Source of the DNA: Subtercola lobariae
GTDB taxonomy: Bacteria > Actinomycetota > Actinomycetes > Actinomycetales > Microbacteriaceae
Direction: 5' to 3'
Length of the DNA: 64,000 nucleotides
NCBI RefSeq assembly: GCF_014640255.1
Contig: NZ_BMGP01000003.1
Location: forward strand, 596,869-660,868
Shown here: positions 16,978-26,701 of the stretch, piece after piece
Numbering within the stretch: position 1 is the first letter of the stretch
Layout of the letters: the number at the start of each line of letters is the position of its first letter
Notes under the pieces: model-generated
Told to the model about the DNA's origin: nothing
What the model saw: the letters and a program-made list of their open reading frames with translations, nothing else
Database searches by the model: none
Made by a program: the position numbers and the translations under genes

Positions 16978-18000
16978 GTGACCGAACCGCTCGATTTTTC
17001 CACCGGCCGGAGCGGACACGCCACGGCCGTGAAGCCGGCGGCCCTGTGGCCGGTTGGGCTGGTTGTGGCGGGGCTGGCCTGCCAGGAGGTCGGCGCGTCT
17101 TTTGCCGTGGTGCTCTTTCCGTTGGTGGGGGCGCTCGGCATGGTCACCTTACGGTTGGTGTTCTCGGCCGTCATTCTGCTGATCGTCTGCCGCCCGAAGT
17201 TGCGCGGCTACCGGCGCAGCGACTGGATCACCGTCATCGGGTTCGGCGCCGTGCTCGCCACGATGAACATGCTGTTCTACGAAGCGCTTGCGAGGTTGCC
17301 GCTGGGCACGACGGTGACAATCGAGGTTCTAGGCCCGCTGGTGTTGTCGGTTGTAGTCAGCCGGCGCGCATCCAGTTGGCTGTGGGCGATTCTGGCGTTC
17401 GTGGGGGTGGCCTTGCTCAGCCAGGGGGGTGCGGATGCTCTTGACCCCATCGGTGTCGCCTTCGCGGCCGGGGCGGGGGCGGCCTGGGCCGGGTACATTC
17501 TGCTCTCGTCGCGGTCGGGCCGGAGGTTTCCGAAGCTCGACGGAATCGCCCTCGCCATGGGGTTCGCGGCGGTGCTGTCGCTGCCGTTCGGGCTGAGCAC
17601 GGCGGGGGTATCGATCATCCAGCCCACCGCAGTGGTGCTGGGGCTCGCGGTGGCGGTGCTGTCGTCGACGATTCCGTATGCGTTCGAGCTGATCGCGCTG
17701 CGGCGGGTGCCCGAAGCGGTGTTCTCGATTCTGATGAGTCTCGCGCCGGCCATCGCGGCGCTGGCCGGCCTCGTGATTCTGGGGCAGTCGCTGACCTGGG
17801 TGGAGGGTGCGGCGATCGCGCTCGTGATCGCGGCGAGCATCGGCGCCGTGCGGGCGTCGGCGATGCGCGCACGGCGTGTGGCTGACTCAGCCGCCGCCAT
17901 CACTCCGCTGCAAGCGGCGCAGTCGCAGCAGCGGTGGAGCTTGCGGGCGCGGGCGGCGGCGGGAAAATCGCGGCGAGGAGGTTCTCGACCCACGCGATGA
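16978..18000 (+). CDS. EamA/RhtA-family drug/metabolite transporter
   Basis: The 340-residue protein has about ten transmembrane helices in two EamA halves; RhtA-like features include [20 protein letters not shown] near the N-terminus and [20 protein letters not shown] in the second half. RhtA-type members export threonine, homoserine or related amino acids, but the substrate here is not proven. The last about 45 residues are Arg/Ser-rich and run antisense into the mfd 3' end (101-base convergent overlap, 17900-18000), so the C-terminus may be an extension gained by loss of a stop. GTG 16978 is supported by TAGCGT six bases upstream. Confidence 0.87.
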   Translation: MTEPLDFSTGRSGHATAVKPAALWPVGLVVAGLACQEVGASFAVVLFPLVGALGMVTLRLVFSAVILLIVCRPKLRGYRRSDWITVIGFGAVLATMNMLFYEALARLPLGTTVTIEVLGPLVLSVVVSRRASSWLWAILAFVGVALLSQGGADALDPIGVAFAAGAGAAWAGYILLSSRSGRRFPKLDGIALAMGFAAVLSLPFGLSTAGVSIIQPTAVVLGLAVAVLSSTIPYAFELIALRRVPEAVFSILMSLAPAIAALAGLVILGQSLTWVEGAAIALVIAASIGAVRASAMRARRVADSAAAITPLQAAQSQQRWSLRARAAAGKSRRGGSRPTR

Positions 18001-21000
18001 GCTCGGCGTCGGGCAGCGACTCGCCGTTGACCACGGGCATGGGCACCGAGAGCGCCGCGGCCGCCGCGAAGTACTTCGACGACGGGTACAGGCGCTTCAG
18101 CCGCACCTGGATGGAATCGGGCAGGTTCGCCGGCGCCACACGCAGGTTCGAGCCCATGGCCACGACCTCAGAGAGCCCAGTGCGCTGCGCGAGTCGGCGC
18201 AGTTTCGAGACGGTGATGAGGTTCGTCACCTGCTCCGGCGGCTCGCCGTAGCGGTCGGTGAGTTCTTCGAGAACCTGATCGATCTGGCCGTCGGGCGACG
18301 ACGGGGAGGTCGCCGACGAGAGCTTCTGGTACGCCTCGAGTCGCAGCCGCTCGCTGTCGACGTAGTCTTCGGGAATGTGCGCATCCACCGGTAGCTCGAG
18401 TCGCAGCTCGGTCTGACCCTCGGCGACGTCGCCGCGGAAGGTCGACACGGCCTCGCCGATCATGCGCAAGTACAGGTCGAAGCCGACCCCCGCGATGTGG
18501 CCCGACTGTTCGCCGCCGAGCAGGTTGCCGGCCCCTCGAATTTCGAGGTCTTTGAGGGCGACCTGCATGCCCGAGCCGAGTTCGTTGTTCGCGGCGATGG
18601 TCGAGAGCCGGTCATGGGCGGTCTCAGAGAGCGGCTTTCCTTCGTCGTACAAGAAGTACGCGTAAGCCCGCTCACGCCCACGGCCGACGCGGCCGCGCAA
18701 CTGGTGCAGCTGAGAGAGCCCGTACTTGTCGGCACGGTCGATGATGAGCGTGTTGGCGTTCGGAATGTCGAGACCGGTCTCGATGATGGTGGTCGACACG
18801 AGAACGTCGAACTTGCGCTCCCAGAAGTCGACGATCACCTGTTCGAGCACGTGCTCGGGTAGTTGGCCGTGGGCTACGGCGATGCGGGCATCCGGAACCA
18901 GCTCGGCGATGTGCGCGGCCACCCGGCTGATCGACTGCACGCGGTTGTGCACGAAGAACACTTGGCCTTCGCGCAGCATCTCGCGGTGAATGGCTGCGGC
19001 GATCTGCCGGTCTGAGTTGGGGCCGACGTAGGTGAGAATCGGGTGCCGGTCTTCGGGCGGGGTCGCGAGCGTCGACATCTCGCGGATGCCCGTGACCGCC
19101 ATCTCGAGCGTGCGCGGTATGGGCGTGGCGCTCATCGAGAGTATGTCGACGTTGGTCTTGAGCTTCTTGAGCTTGTCTTTGTGCTCGACGCCGAAACGCT
19201 GTTCTTCGTCGATGATGACGAGGCCGAGGTCTTTGAAGACCATGCCCTCGGTGAGAATGCGGTGAGTGCCGATGACCATGTCGATGGTGCCGTCTGCCAG
19301 GCCCTTGATGGTCTCGCGCACCTCTTTGTCTGACTGGAAGCGCGAGAGGGCCCGCGTGTGCACGGGAAAGCCTGCGAACCGCTCGCTGAACGTTTCGAGG
19401 TGCTGGCGCACAAGCAGCGTCGTGGGCACGAGCATGGCGACCTGCTTGCCCTCTTGGATGGCCTTAAAAGCGGCACGCACGGCGACTTCGGTCTTGCCGA
19501 AGCCCACGTCGCCGGCCAGCAGGCGGTCCATCGGAATGGGCCGCTCCATGTCGGCCTTGACCTCGTCGATGGTGGTGAGCTGATCGGGGGTTTCGGCGAA
19601 CGGAAACGCCTCTTCGAGCTCACGCTGCCAGGGCGTGTCGGGGCCGAACGCGTAGCCCTTCGAGGCCATGCGCGCGCTGTACAGCTTCACGAGCTCGACG
19701 GCGATGTCGCGCACGGCCTTGCGCGCCTTCGATTTGGCCGACGACCAGTCGCTGCCGCCCATCTTCGACAGCGCCGGAGTCTCTCCCCCGACGTATCGGG
19801 TGAGCAGGTCGAGCTGGTCGGTGGGCACGTAGAGCTTGTCGCCCGGGTAACCGCGCTTCGAGGGCGCGTACTCGATGAGCAGGTATTCGCGTGTGGTCTT
19901 GACCGGGTTTCGCCCGCCGCTCGACACCTCGCGCTGGGTCAGCTCGAGAAACTTGCCGATGCCGTGGGTCTGGTGCACGACCACGTCGCCGGTTTTCAGC
20001 TGCAACGGGTCGACGACGTTCTTGCGGCGGGTCGCCAACTTCTTGACCTGGCGTGCGTCGTACCCGGCGCTTCGGCCATAGAACTCAGACTCGCTGATGA
20101 GCGCGAGCTTCGTCTCGGGCAGCTCGAATCCGCTCTCGACGGTGGCTTTGACGAGGTAGGCGATGCCCGGCTCGGCGTCAGCCGGAAATTCGTCGACGAT
20201 GCGTGCGGGCAGCTCGCGCCCGGCCAGAACATCGGCCGCACGCTCGACGAGGCCCGCTCCGGCGGCGACCACGGCGACCGTCCAGCCGTCGCGAAGGCGG
20301 GTGGCGACGTGCTCGAGCGCACCGTCGACATTGCCCTGAAAGCTCGGTACGGCATCCGCTGCGATACGAACATAGTGGGCGTCGGCATCGACGATGGCTT
20401 GCAGGTGTTCGTCAGTGGATGCCGTACCGCTGTCAAACGTGCTGAGAGTCCACCACGGGCGGTTCACCCCGGCGGCATCGCGCAGATCGTTCAGCGTGAT
20501 GAACTCCCCCGACGCCAGGTCGATGGGCGCCTCAGCACCGACGGTCGCGGCACTCCAGGCGGCCTGCAGAAACTCGCGATTGGTCTCAGTGAGGCTGACG
20601 GCGCGGGATGCGACTCGTTCGGGCGAAATCACGGCGATGGCCGCGCCCTCCGGCAGGTAGTGCGTGACGGTGACGAGCCGGTCGAGCAGCGCAGGTGCCA
20701 GAGACTCCATGCCCTCGACCGGAATGCCCTGCCCGATCTTTTCGAGCAGGCCGGCCAGGCTCGGAAACTCGTGCTGCATCTCGCGCGCCCGCTGCTGCAC
20801 CGAGTCGCTGAGCAGCAACTCGCGGCTCGGCGGCAGTTCGACCTCGACCAGCTCGTCGTCGAGCGAGCGCTGGTCGGCTACCGAGAACAGGCGGATCGAT
20901 TCGATCTCGTCGCCGAAGAAATCGACGCGCACCGGATGCTCGGAGACCGACGGAAACACGTCGAGAATGCCACCGCGCACCGCGAACTCGCCGCGCCGGG

Positions 21001-21709
21001 TGACCATGTCGACTCGCGAATAGGCGAGGCCGACGAGGTCTGCGGTGAGCCGGGTGAGGTCGTACCCGCGCCCGTTCTTGACGAGCCGCACCGGTTCGTG
21101 CTCGGTGAGGTTGTCGGCCAGGGGCTGCAACGCTGCGCGCACCGACGCCACGACCACGATCGGCCGCGGGCGCTGTGGCGCAAGGGGCGTGGCGGAGGTG
21201 GCCGCGTTCCGGCTGGCGGACGCGCGACCCCCGGCTGCGGCGGCCGCGGTGGATCCAGCGGTTTCAGCGGACTTCGCCGCGGGGCGCTTCTTCGCCGCCG
21301 AAGTCGGTGTCGGCGCGTAGGCGGGCAGGCCCGCGGCATCCACAGCGGCGGTCTCGGCAGACCAGGCGGCGAGCCGGCGCAGGGCCGCGATGCGCTTGCC
21401 CACGATCTCGGCGCTGGGGCTCAAGCGTTCGTGCGGCAGGGTCTCCCACGCCGGAAACTCGAGTATCTCGGCTTCGGGTGCGAGCGACGCAAGGCCGGCA
21501 CGGATGCTCTCAGAGTCGCGCCCGGTCGCAGTCACCACGAGCAGCGCCTGCGGTAGGCCCTTCTCGGCGCGGCGGCCCAACAGGCCAGAAAGCAGTGGCG
21601 CCCGCAGCCCGTCGGCGAGCGAGAAGTCGGCGTTGCGACCCGACTCGTCGAGGGCGCGCTCGAACGTCGAGGCGCGCGAAAGCGCAGCGATTAAGCCCTG
21701 AAGGATCAC
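17900..21709 (-). CDS. mfd: Transcription-repair coupling factor Mfd
   Basis: This 1269-residue ATP-dependent translocase removes RNA polymerase stalled at DNA lesions and recruits UvrA. In order: a UvrB-like N-terminal module, the RNA-polymerase-interacting CarD-like domain (about residues 570-640, [17 protein letters not shown]), superfamily-2 helicase lobes with Walker [18 protein letters not shown] and [16 protein letters not shown], and a C-terminal TRCF domain. An unusual Ala/Ser/Thr-rich insertion fills about residues 117-182, between RIAALRRLA and [14 protein letters not shown], where relatives have a short loop. GTG 21709 has TAGACT six bases upstream. A 19-bp tandem repeat array lies upstream of the promoter. 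Confidence 0.97.
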   Translation of the reverse strand: MILQGLIAALSRASTFERALDESGRNADFSLADGLRAPLLSGLLGRRAEKGLPQALLVVTATGRDSESIRAGLASLAPEAEILEFPAWETLPHERLSPSAEIVGKRIAALRRLAAWSAETAAVDAAGLPAYAPTPTSAAKKRPAAKSAETAGSTAAAAAGGRASASRNAATSATPLAPQRPRPIVVVASVRAALQPLADNLTEHEPVRLVKNGRGYDLTRLTADLVGLAYSRVDMVTRRGEFAVRGGILDVFPSVSEHPVRVDFFGDEIESIRLFSVADQRSLDDELVEVELPPSRELLLSDSVQQRAREMQHEFPSLAGLLEKIGQGIPVEGMESLAPALLDRLVTVTHYLPEGAAIAVISPERVASRAVSLTETNREFLQAAWSAATVGAEAPIDLASGEFITLNDLRDAAGVNRPWWTLSTFDSGTASTDEHLQAIVDADAHYVRIAADAVPSFQGNVDGALEHVATRLRDGWTVAVVAAGAGLVERAADVLAGRELPARIVDEFPADAEPGIAYLVKATVESGFELPETKLALISESEFYGRSAGYDARQVKKLATRRKNVVDPLQLKTGDVVVHQTHGIGKFLELTQREVSSGGRNPVKTTREYLLIEYAPSKRGYPGDKLYVPTDQLDLLTRYVGGETPALSKMGGSDWSSAKSKARKAVRDIAVELVKLYSARMASKGYAFGPDTPWQRELEEAFPFAETPDQLTTIDEVKADMERPIPMDRLLAGDVGFGKTEVAVRAAFKAIQEGKQVAMLVPTTLLVRQHLETFSERFAGFPVHTRALSRFQSDKEVRETIKGLADGTIDMVIGTHRILTEGMVFKDLGLVIIDEEQRFGVEHKDKLKKLKTNVDILSMSATPIPRTLEMAVTGIREMSTLATPPEDRHPILTYVGPNSDRQIAAAIHREMLREGQVFFVHNRVQSISRVAAHIAELVPDARIAVAHGQLPEHVLEQVIVDFWERKFDVLVSTTIIETGLDIPNANTLIIDRADKYGLSQLHQLRGRVGRGRERAYAYFLYDEGKPLSETAHDRLSTIAANNELGSGMQVALKDLEIRGAGNLLGGEQSGHIAGVGFDLYLRMIGEAVSTFRGDVAEGQTELRLELPVDAHIPEDYVDSERLRLEAYQKLSSATSPSSPDGQIDQVLEELTDRYGEPPEQVTNLITVSKLRRLAQRTGLSEVVAMGSNLRVAPANLPDSIQVRLKRLYPSSKYFAAAAALSVPMPVVNGESLPDAELIAWVENLLAAIFPPPPAPASSTAAATAPLAAE

Positions 21710-21715
21710 TGGACA

Positions 21716-21721
21716 AGTCTA
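21716..21721 (-). promoter_or_regulatory. -10 element of mfd (leaderless type)
   Basis: TAGACT on the minus strand lies six bases before GTG 21709. It separates mfd transcription from pth. Confidence 0.6.
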
Positions 21722-21795
21722 CGGGCACCCCCTGACACTCCCGCCCCGGCCGCCGCGCCCGCGTCGGCTCAAGCGACAGGGCGCCGGGCCGGCGG

Positions 21796-21909
21796 CTCAG
21801 GGGGCGGGCGCCGACTCAAGCGACGGGCGGCGGCTCAAGCGACGGGCGTCGGCTCAGGCCGCGGGCACCGGCTCGAGCGGCGGGCGCCGGTTCAGGCGAC
21901 GGGCGGCGG
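21796..21909. repeat. 19-bp tandem repeat array between pth and mfd
   Basis: Six units start at 21796, 21815, 21834, 21853, 21872 and 21891, each exactly 19 bases apart, with a consensus close to CTCAAGCGACGGGCGGCGG. A seventh, out-of-phase copy begins at 21768. The unit at 21891 supplies the stop codon of pth (21892-21894), so the last residues of Pth (PPPVA) are encoded by the repeat. Unit length is not a multiple of three. Confidence 0.85.
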
Positions 21910-22491
21910 CGCGTGAAACTGTTGCTGCGCGGCGGTGAGCCCGTCTGCGGCGATTTTCTCTGCGGCGTCGGCGGCATCCGCCAGCAGGTTGGGCAGCACG
22001 GTGCGTTCGGTTGAGGTGAAGTCGCGAAGAACGAAGTCGGCCGCGCTCTGGCGGCCGGGCGGGCGGCCGATGCCCACACGTATGCGGGTGAAGTCGCCGG
22101 TGCCAGCGGCCGCAATGATGTCACGAATGCCGTTGTGCCCGCCGTGCCCGCCGCCGAACTTCAGGCGAAGGGTGTCGAACGGAATGTCGAGTTCGTCGTG
22201 CACCACGATGAGGTGCGACGGCTCGACAGAGTAATACGAGAGCAGCGCCGCCGTCGGTCCGCCCGAGTTGTTCATGAAACTGTTCGGCTTGGCGAGCACG
22301 AATCGCGGGCCGCCCGGCGTCACGCGCCCGGTCGCGACGCGCGCGTTGACGCGGCCAGCGGCAGACCCGAACGATGCACGCAGTCGCCCCGCCAGCTCAT
22401 CGAGCACCATCTGCCCCACATTGTGCCGGTTGCCGGCGTACTCGGCCCCGGGGTTACCGAGCCCGACTACCAGCCAGAGGTCATCAGCCAC
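21892..22491 (-). CDS. pth: Peptidyl-tRNA hydrolase
   Basis: The 199-residue Pth releases tRNA from peptidyl-tRNAs that drop off ribosomes. Hallmarks are LVVGLGNPGAEYAGNRHNVG (catalytic His in RHNVG), VLAKPNSFMNNSGG, LIVVHDELDIPFDTLRLKFG and GGHGGHNGIRDI. GTG 22491 has AAGGAG seven bases upstream. The C-terminal stop lies inside a 19-bp tandem repeat. The rplY-pth-mfd order is conserved in Actinobacteria; here a strong hairpin separates rplY from pth. Confidence 0.96.
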   Translation of the reverse strand: MADDLWLVVGLGNPGAEYAGNRHNVGQMVLDELAGRLRASFGSAAGRVNARVATGRVTPGGPRFVLAKPNSFMNNSGGPTAALLSYYSVEPSHLIVVHDELDIPFDTLRLKFGGGHGGHNGIRDIIAAAGTGDFTRIRVGIGRPPGRQSAADFVLRDFTSTERTVLPNLLADAADAAEKIAADGLTAAQQQFHAPPPVA

Positions 22492-22587
22492 GGCGCCACT
22501 CCTTGCATTTCGAATCAGTCTGCCCCGGGCATCCGCTGCCCCACTCCACCTCGCCCGCCCTCAGCGCTGGCGAGAAGTGGCCGCAGG

Positions 22588-22633
22588 TTGCACAAAAGCA
22601 CCTCCATCTCGCGATGAGGGTGCTTTTGCGCAA
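22588..22633. terminator. Strong bidirectional hairpin between rplY and pth
   Basis: TTGCACAAAAGCACCTC (22588-22604) pairs with GAGGGTGCTTTTGCGCAA (22616-22633), a stem of about 16 bp with a small bulge. The A/T stretches in the stem give T-runs in either direction. It lies downstream of the rplY stop. Confidence 0.8.
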
Positions 22634-22675
22634 CCGCCGAGGGCCGCCGGGAAGCGGCAAAGAGGCGAGAGCGGG

Positions 22676-23281
22676 TTACGCGGGGGTCGGCGCGTCGGTG
22701 GTCGAAGCGTCGCCGGCCGACAGGCTGTCGCCGAGGTCTTGCTCCTCGGGCACAGACACGGCCACGATGAGCTGGTCTTCGTCGCCGACGAGCACAGCGC
22801 CCTCGGGCAGCGTGATGTCTTTCGCCAGAATCTGGGTGCCGGCCTCGGCGCCTTCGATGTTCACGATGACGCGGGTCGGGATGTTCGTGGCGAGCACCTC
22901 GAGCAGCAACGTGAACGTGTCGAGGTCTGCGGTGGTACCGGAGACAGGCTCGCCCTCGACGTGCACGGTGACCTCGACCTGCACACGCTCGCCGGCGCGC
23001 ACGACGATCAGGTCGAGGTGCTCGATGATCTGGCGTACGGGGTCTTTCTGAACGTCTTTCACGAGCGCCAGCTGCTGCTTGCCTTCGATGTCGAGCTCGA
23101 TCAGAGCGTTCGACTTACGAATGAGCAAGAACACCTCGTGGCCCGGCAGGCTCACGTGCTGCGGTTCGGCGCCGTGACCGTAGATCACTGCGGGAATCTT
23201 GCCGGCGGCGCGCAGCTTGCGTGCCGCGCCCTTGCCGAACGAGGTGCGAGTTTCTGCAACGATTTTGTTGTCGTCAGCCAT
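22676..23281 (-). CDS. rplY: 50S ribosomal protein L25/general stress protein Ctc
   Basis: The 201-residue long (CTC) form of bL25 binds 5S rRNA. The N-terminal L25 domain (AETRTSFGKGAARKLRAAGK, IPAVIYGHGAEPQHV) is followed by a beta-barrel TL5/CTC domain (from about residue 95, LEVLATNIPTRVIVNIEGA) and an acidic, Thr/Ala-rich tail. ATG 23281 has GGAGA seven bases upstream and gives MADDNKIVAE. The frame continues upstream but without homology. Confidence 0.95.
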   Translation of the reverse strand: MADDNKIVAETRTSFGKGAARKLRAAGKIPAVIYGHGAEPQHVSLPGHEVFLLIRKSNALIELDIEGKQQLALVKDVQKDPVRQIIEHLDLIVVRAGERVQVEVTVHVEGEPVSGTTADLDTFTLLLEVLATNIPTRVIVNIEGAEAGTQILAKDITLPEGAVLVGDEDQLIVAVSVPEEQDLGDSLSAGDASTTDAPTPA

Positions 23282-23513
23282 TGGTTTCTCCTGTCGCGGC
23301 CGAAACGGCACGCGTTTGTCTGTTCTCGAGCAGCAGCCCCGAAGCGATTCATGCCGAAGCGAATCGCGACGAAACAGCCGCCGAAAGATCTGGGTTAGTG
23401 TTCAACTCGAACGCGTCAGCGTGAGGAAAAGCCAGTGTGCAAAAGCTCTCTGCTTCGTCCACCGCGTCGATTACGGATGCCGGGCATCCCTCGCCGAAGT
23501 TCAGTCAATAAGT

Positions 23514-24032
23514 CTACACGGATGCACGCAGCCACGCGACCGCGTGTGTAAGAACCTCGGCGAACGGAGCACTCGTGTCGAGTACGACCCCGCGCTCGTC
23601 GGCCTCGAGCGGCTGAAGCGTCTCGAGCTGGGAGTCGAGCAACGCGGCCGGCATGAAGTGTTCGGGGCGGTGCTCCATGCGCGCACGCAGTTCGGCCTTG
23701 CCCGCCTCGAGCTCGAGAAAAACCGCATCGGGAGCAGAGCTGCGAAGCGTATCGCGATACACCCGCTTGAGGGCCGAACACGCGATGACGGGGCCACGCC
23801 CGGGCTGGGCGTGCAGGGCATCCCCTACCAGCACCAGCCAGGGCTGCCGATCGGTGTCGGTCAGCGGAATGCCGGCTGCCATCTTGGCTTTGTTCGCCGC
23901 GGGGTGCAGGTCATCGGCATCGATGAAGTCGACTCCGAGTGCCGCGGCGAGCGCGGTACCCACGGTCGACTTACCGGAGCCCGACACCCCCATGACGACG
24001 ACAGGGGGCAGAAGCACGGGCTCAGAAGTCAC
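23514..24032 (-). CDS. gntK: Gluconokinase
   Basis: The 172-residue GntK phosphorylates gluconate to 6-phosphogluconate with ATP in the cytoplasm. It has the P-loop VMGVSGSGKSTVG (Lys 21), the substrate region FIDADDLHPAANKAKMAAGI, and VIACSALKRVYRDTLR, all diagnostic of the shikimate-kinase-like gluconokinases. GTG 24032 has TAGGCT six bases upstream (leaderless type). The 6-phosphogluconate dehydrogenase gene (gnd) is 2.7 kb away on the other strand, so the two steps from gluconate to ribulose-5-phosphate are encoded close together. Confidence 0.94.
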   Translation of the reverse strand: MTSEPVLLPPVVVMGVSGSGKSTVGTALAAALGVDFIDADDLHPAANKAKMAAGIPLTDTDRQPWLVLVGDALHAQPGRGPVIACSALKRVYRDTLRSSAPDAVFLELEAGKAELRARMEHRPEHFMPAALLDSQLETLQPLEADERGVVLDTSAPFAEVLTHAVAWLRASV

Positions 24033-24038
24033 CTGCCC

Positions 24039-24044
24039 AGCCTA
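24039..24044 (-). promoter_or_regulatory. -10 element of gntK (leaderless type)
   Basis: TAGGCT on the minus strand lies six bases before GTG 24032. The identical hexamer and spacing precede tatD. Confidence 0.55.
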
Positions 24045-24056
24045 TCCGAGCGAGCG

Positions 24057-25052
24057 CTACGCCTTCAGCGAGATGAGCCACGCGTCGACACCCATCAGCG
24101 CGGCGTAGAGCACCGCGAGAATCAGGTAACCGTAGACATTGCGGCGCACGCCTGCACCGGGGTTGTGCCACCAGTCGAACACCTTGAAGATCCACGGCGC
24201 AATGAACCAACCAAGCAACTGAGTGCTGACGAAGTTGCCGATGAACAGACTGGCCCAGAACGGTAAGCCACCGAGAAACGGGTCGGTGATGAAGTAACCG
24301 AACAAGAACACGATGGGGTAGAGCACCAGCAACACGAGCAGGTTGTCTTTGAAGATGGTGGCCCGGTTCGGTCGCCCCGGCGCCCAGAAATTGAAGCCGT
24401 AGCTCGACTTGGTGACGCGCATATTCGAGTTGTACGCCTCACCCTCTTTCAAGAGCTTCGCGCGTTGGGTTGAACTCTGCCAGGCGTCGAGGTGTTCGTC
24501 GGTGTCGAAGGTGAGGATGACCGTCCAGTCTTCTTGCACACCGGGAGTAGGCCGCTCGATCTTGTGCCCCAGAAACCCGGGGTAACTCGATTCGGCCGCC
24601 GAGATCTTTCGCTGCCACGCTAGAAACGCGTCTTCACCGCCGGCGTCGACGTGACTGGTCACGATGATCGAGGCAGCCTTGTTGACCGACGAGTCTTCGG
24701 TGACGAGGTGGATGTCTTCTTGCCCGACGAAGTGGCCCTTGATCTCTTCGAGGAGGGCGGCGCGCTCGGCGCTCTGCAACCACTGGCGCGCGGCTTCGGC
24801 ATTCACAAAACGCTGGATGAGAACCCAGTCGTCTTGGGTGGGCGGAGACGGCTCGATGACCTTGCGGTCGATGAACCCGGGCCAGGTGGCCATGACGGTA
24901 CCGAGTCGGCGCTGCCAATCGCGGTACAGGTCGTCGCTCTCGGGTATCACCCGTCTCTCGATGATGAGCGAAACCGGGGGGCCGCCCGCAGGTGAAGCGG
25001 CGCCGCCGCCGGCCGTGGTGACCGAGGGGGCGCCGCTTTCTGACGTAGACAC
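24057..25052 (-). CDS. Membrane-anchored tandem ABM-domain protein
   Basis: The 331 residues comprise two ferredoxin-fold ABM (antibiotic biosynthesis monooxygenase-like) domains, one at about 27-125 (VSLIIERRVIPESDDLYRDW, WPGFIDRKVIEP) and one at about 130-225 (VTSHVDAGGEDAFLAWQRKI, YPGFLGHKIERP), followed by three transmembrane helices (about 240-330, with LLVLLVLYPIVFLFGYFI, LFIGNFVSTQLLGWFIAPWI and YGYLILAVLYAALMG). The domains would face the cytoplasm. ABM domains act as cofactor-independent oxygenases or bind haem or flavin-like ligands; the reaction here is unknown. GTG 25052 is five bases after the guaD stop, so the gene is cotranscribed with guanine deaminase. Confidence 0.75.
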   Translation of the reverse strand: MSTSESGAPSVTTAGGGAASPAGGPPVSLIIERRVIPESDDLYRDWQRRLGTVMATWPGFIDRKVIEPSPPTQDDWVLIQRFVNAEAARQWLQSAERAALLEEIKGHFVGQEDIHLVTEDSSVNKAASIIVTSHVDAGGEDAFLAWQRKISAAESSYPGFLGHKIERPTPGVQEDWTVILTFDTDEHLDAWQSSTQRAKLLKEGEAYNSNMRVTKSSYGFNFWAPGRPNRATIFKDNLLVLLVLYPIVFLFGYFITDPFLGGLPFWASLFIGNFVSTQLLGWFIAPWIFKVFDWWHNPGAGVRRNVYGYLILAVLYAALMGVDAWLISLKA

Positions 25053-25057
25053 GAGGG

Positions 25058-26485
25058 CTAGACCGCCGCGAAGGTGGGCTCGACCTCGGCCGCCTTCTGG
25101 TAGGCCTTCTCGCCCATCACCCAGGTCTGGTCGACGGCACGCTCGTCGCCGACGATCATGATGCCGAAGAGCATGTTGGCCGCGTCATCGACCGTGACCG
25201 GGTCGCCGCCGTCGGCGATGAGCTGCGAGTGCCAGTCGGCACCCGCCGGCCCCTGCGTCCAGTCGAGGGCGACGAAGTCAGCCTCTTTACCGACCTCGAA
25301 ACTGCCCACCTTGTCGTCGATGAACAGGCCCTCTGCCCCGCCCAGGGTGATGGAGTAGAACGCGCGGTAAGCCGAGAGCTTGTTGCGCTCAGACTCGGCG
25401 GTCGCCATTCGCGACGGGTCGATGCTGCCGTCGAGGATGGTGTTGTTGATCATGCCCACCTTGTAGGCGCCGTCGAGCACCTGCAGCATGCCGAACCGGT
25501 TGCCGCCGCCCATGTCGGTGCCGAACGAGAGACGCACCTTCTGTGCCGGGTCTTTTGCCTTGCCGAGGCGGAACAGGCCGCTGCCGAGAAACAGGTTCGA
25601 GTGCGGGCAGAACGTGACCGAGGCATCCTTATCGTGGATGCGCTTGAACTCGTCATCGCTCAGCCAGACGCCGTGACCGCCAGAGAACTTCGGGCCCACC
25701 AGGTCGTACTTCTCGTAGACGGCGAGGTAGTCGTCGCAGTCGGGGTGAAGGTCGAGCACACCGCGAATTTCGTGCGGGTTCTCTGAGATGTGGGTGTTCA
25801 CCCAGGTGTCGGGGTATTCCTTCTTGAGCTGCTGGCACTTCTCCATTTGCTCAGGGCTCGAGCCGAAGGCGAAGCGGGGGGTGACGGCGTAGAGGTTGCG
25901 ACCGACGTTGTGGTACTTCTCGATGAGGATCTTGCTGTTCTCGTAGAAGCTCTCAGGTGTGTCGGCGAAGTACTCGGGAGCGTTCTGGTCGATGCCGGTG
26001 AGGCCGCCGATCATGCGCATGTTGCGCCGAGTCGCCTCTTCGAACAGCTCTTCGGTACAGACCGGCGAGGTGCTGGTGAACACTTGGGCCGTGGTGGTGC
26101 CGGATGCGAGCAGGTTGTTGAAGAAACGCTTCGTGCCGGCGATGGCGTAGTCGCGGTCTGCATAGCGGGCTTCTTCGGGAAAGACCCACTTCTGCAGCCA
26201 CGGCAGCAGCTGCAGGCCATAGGCGCCGAGAACGCGGGTCTGCGGGAGGTGAATGTGACCGTCGATGAAACCGGGGGTGATGATGCGGTGCTCGATGTGA
26301 GTGGTTTCAACATCGCCGTACTCTGCACTGAGTTCTGAGTAGGGGCCGAACGCGGTGATGATGCCGTCTTCAACGACCAGCAGGCCGTCTTTGACAAAAC
26401 GGGCCGACGCCTCTTCGTCGCCGACATGGTTCCAGGGGTCATCGACGAAATCGAAAAAAGTTCCTCGGATGGCGTGAGTGGTCAC
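25058..26485 (-). CDS. guaD: Guanine deaminase (amidohydrolase superfamily)
   Basis: The 475-residue zinc amidohydrolase should convert guanine to xanthine plus ammonia. Metal ligands and substrate residues are visible: PGFIDGHIHLPQTR (His 77 and His 79), GLQLLPWLQKWVFPEE typical of GuaD, VNTHISENPHEI, GGHGVWLSDDEFK, SVTFCPHSNLFLGSGLFRLG and the Asp of LSFGTDMGGGNRFGMLQ. These segments separate it from other deaminases such as cytosine deaminase. GTG 26485 has AAGGA eight bases upstream. It heads an operon with the tandem-ABM membrane protein and diverges from gnd. Confidence 0.88.
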   Translation of the reverse strand: MTTHAIRGTFFDFVDDPWNHVGDEEASARFVKDGLLVVEDGIITAFGPYSELSAEYGDVETTHIEHRIITPGFIDGHIHLPQTRVLGAYGLQLLPWLQKWVFPEEARYADRDYAIAGTKRFFNNLLASGTTTAQVFTSTSPVCTEELFEEATRRNMRMIGGLTGIDQNAPEYFADTPESFYENSKILIEKYHNVGRNLYAVTPRFAFGSSPEQMEKCQQLKKEYPDTWVNTHISENPHEIRGVLDLHPDCDDYLAVYEKYDLVGPKFSGGHGVWLSDDEFKRIHDKDASVTFCPHSNLFLGSGLFRLGKAKDPAQKVRLSFGTDMGGGNRFGMLQVLDGAYKVGMINNTILDGSIDPSRMATAESERNKLSAYRAFYSITLGGAEGLFIDDKVGSFEVGKEADFVALDWTQGPAGADWHSQLIADGGDPVTVDDAANMLFGIMIVGDERAVDQTWVMGEKAYQKAAEVEPTFAAV

Positions 26486-26701
26486 AGATCAAATCCTTCG
26501 GTCATATTCAGTTGAAAATGGCGCGAAAACCCGCCCCATCGCCCGATCGTAGTGGCCAGATGCCCCGAGCGAATACCCCTCGTTCGGGTGCCACAGTGAA
26601 AGCCGCAGACGTGCCGCGGTCGGCCTCAGTCAACCAGTGCAGGCCCGGCGGCGCAAGGCTTTCCCGGTACGCTGAACAGGTTGGTAATCAGGAGGAAAAC
26701 A

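Noticed and set aside
19358..21556. A plus-strand 732-codon open frame opposite mfd.
   Set aside because: It is composition-driven, unsupported by motifs, and the minus strand is clearly mfd.
21796..21909. The 19-bp array as a CRISPR.
   Set aside because: Units are directly adjacent with no spacers, and no cas genes are present.
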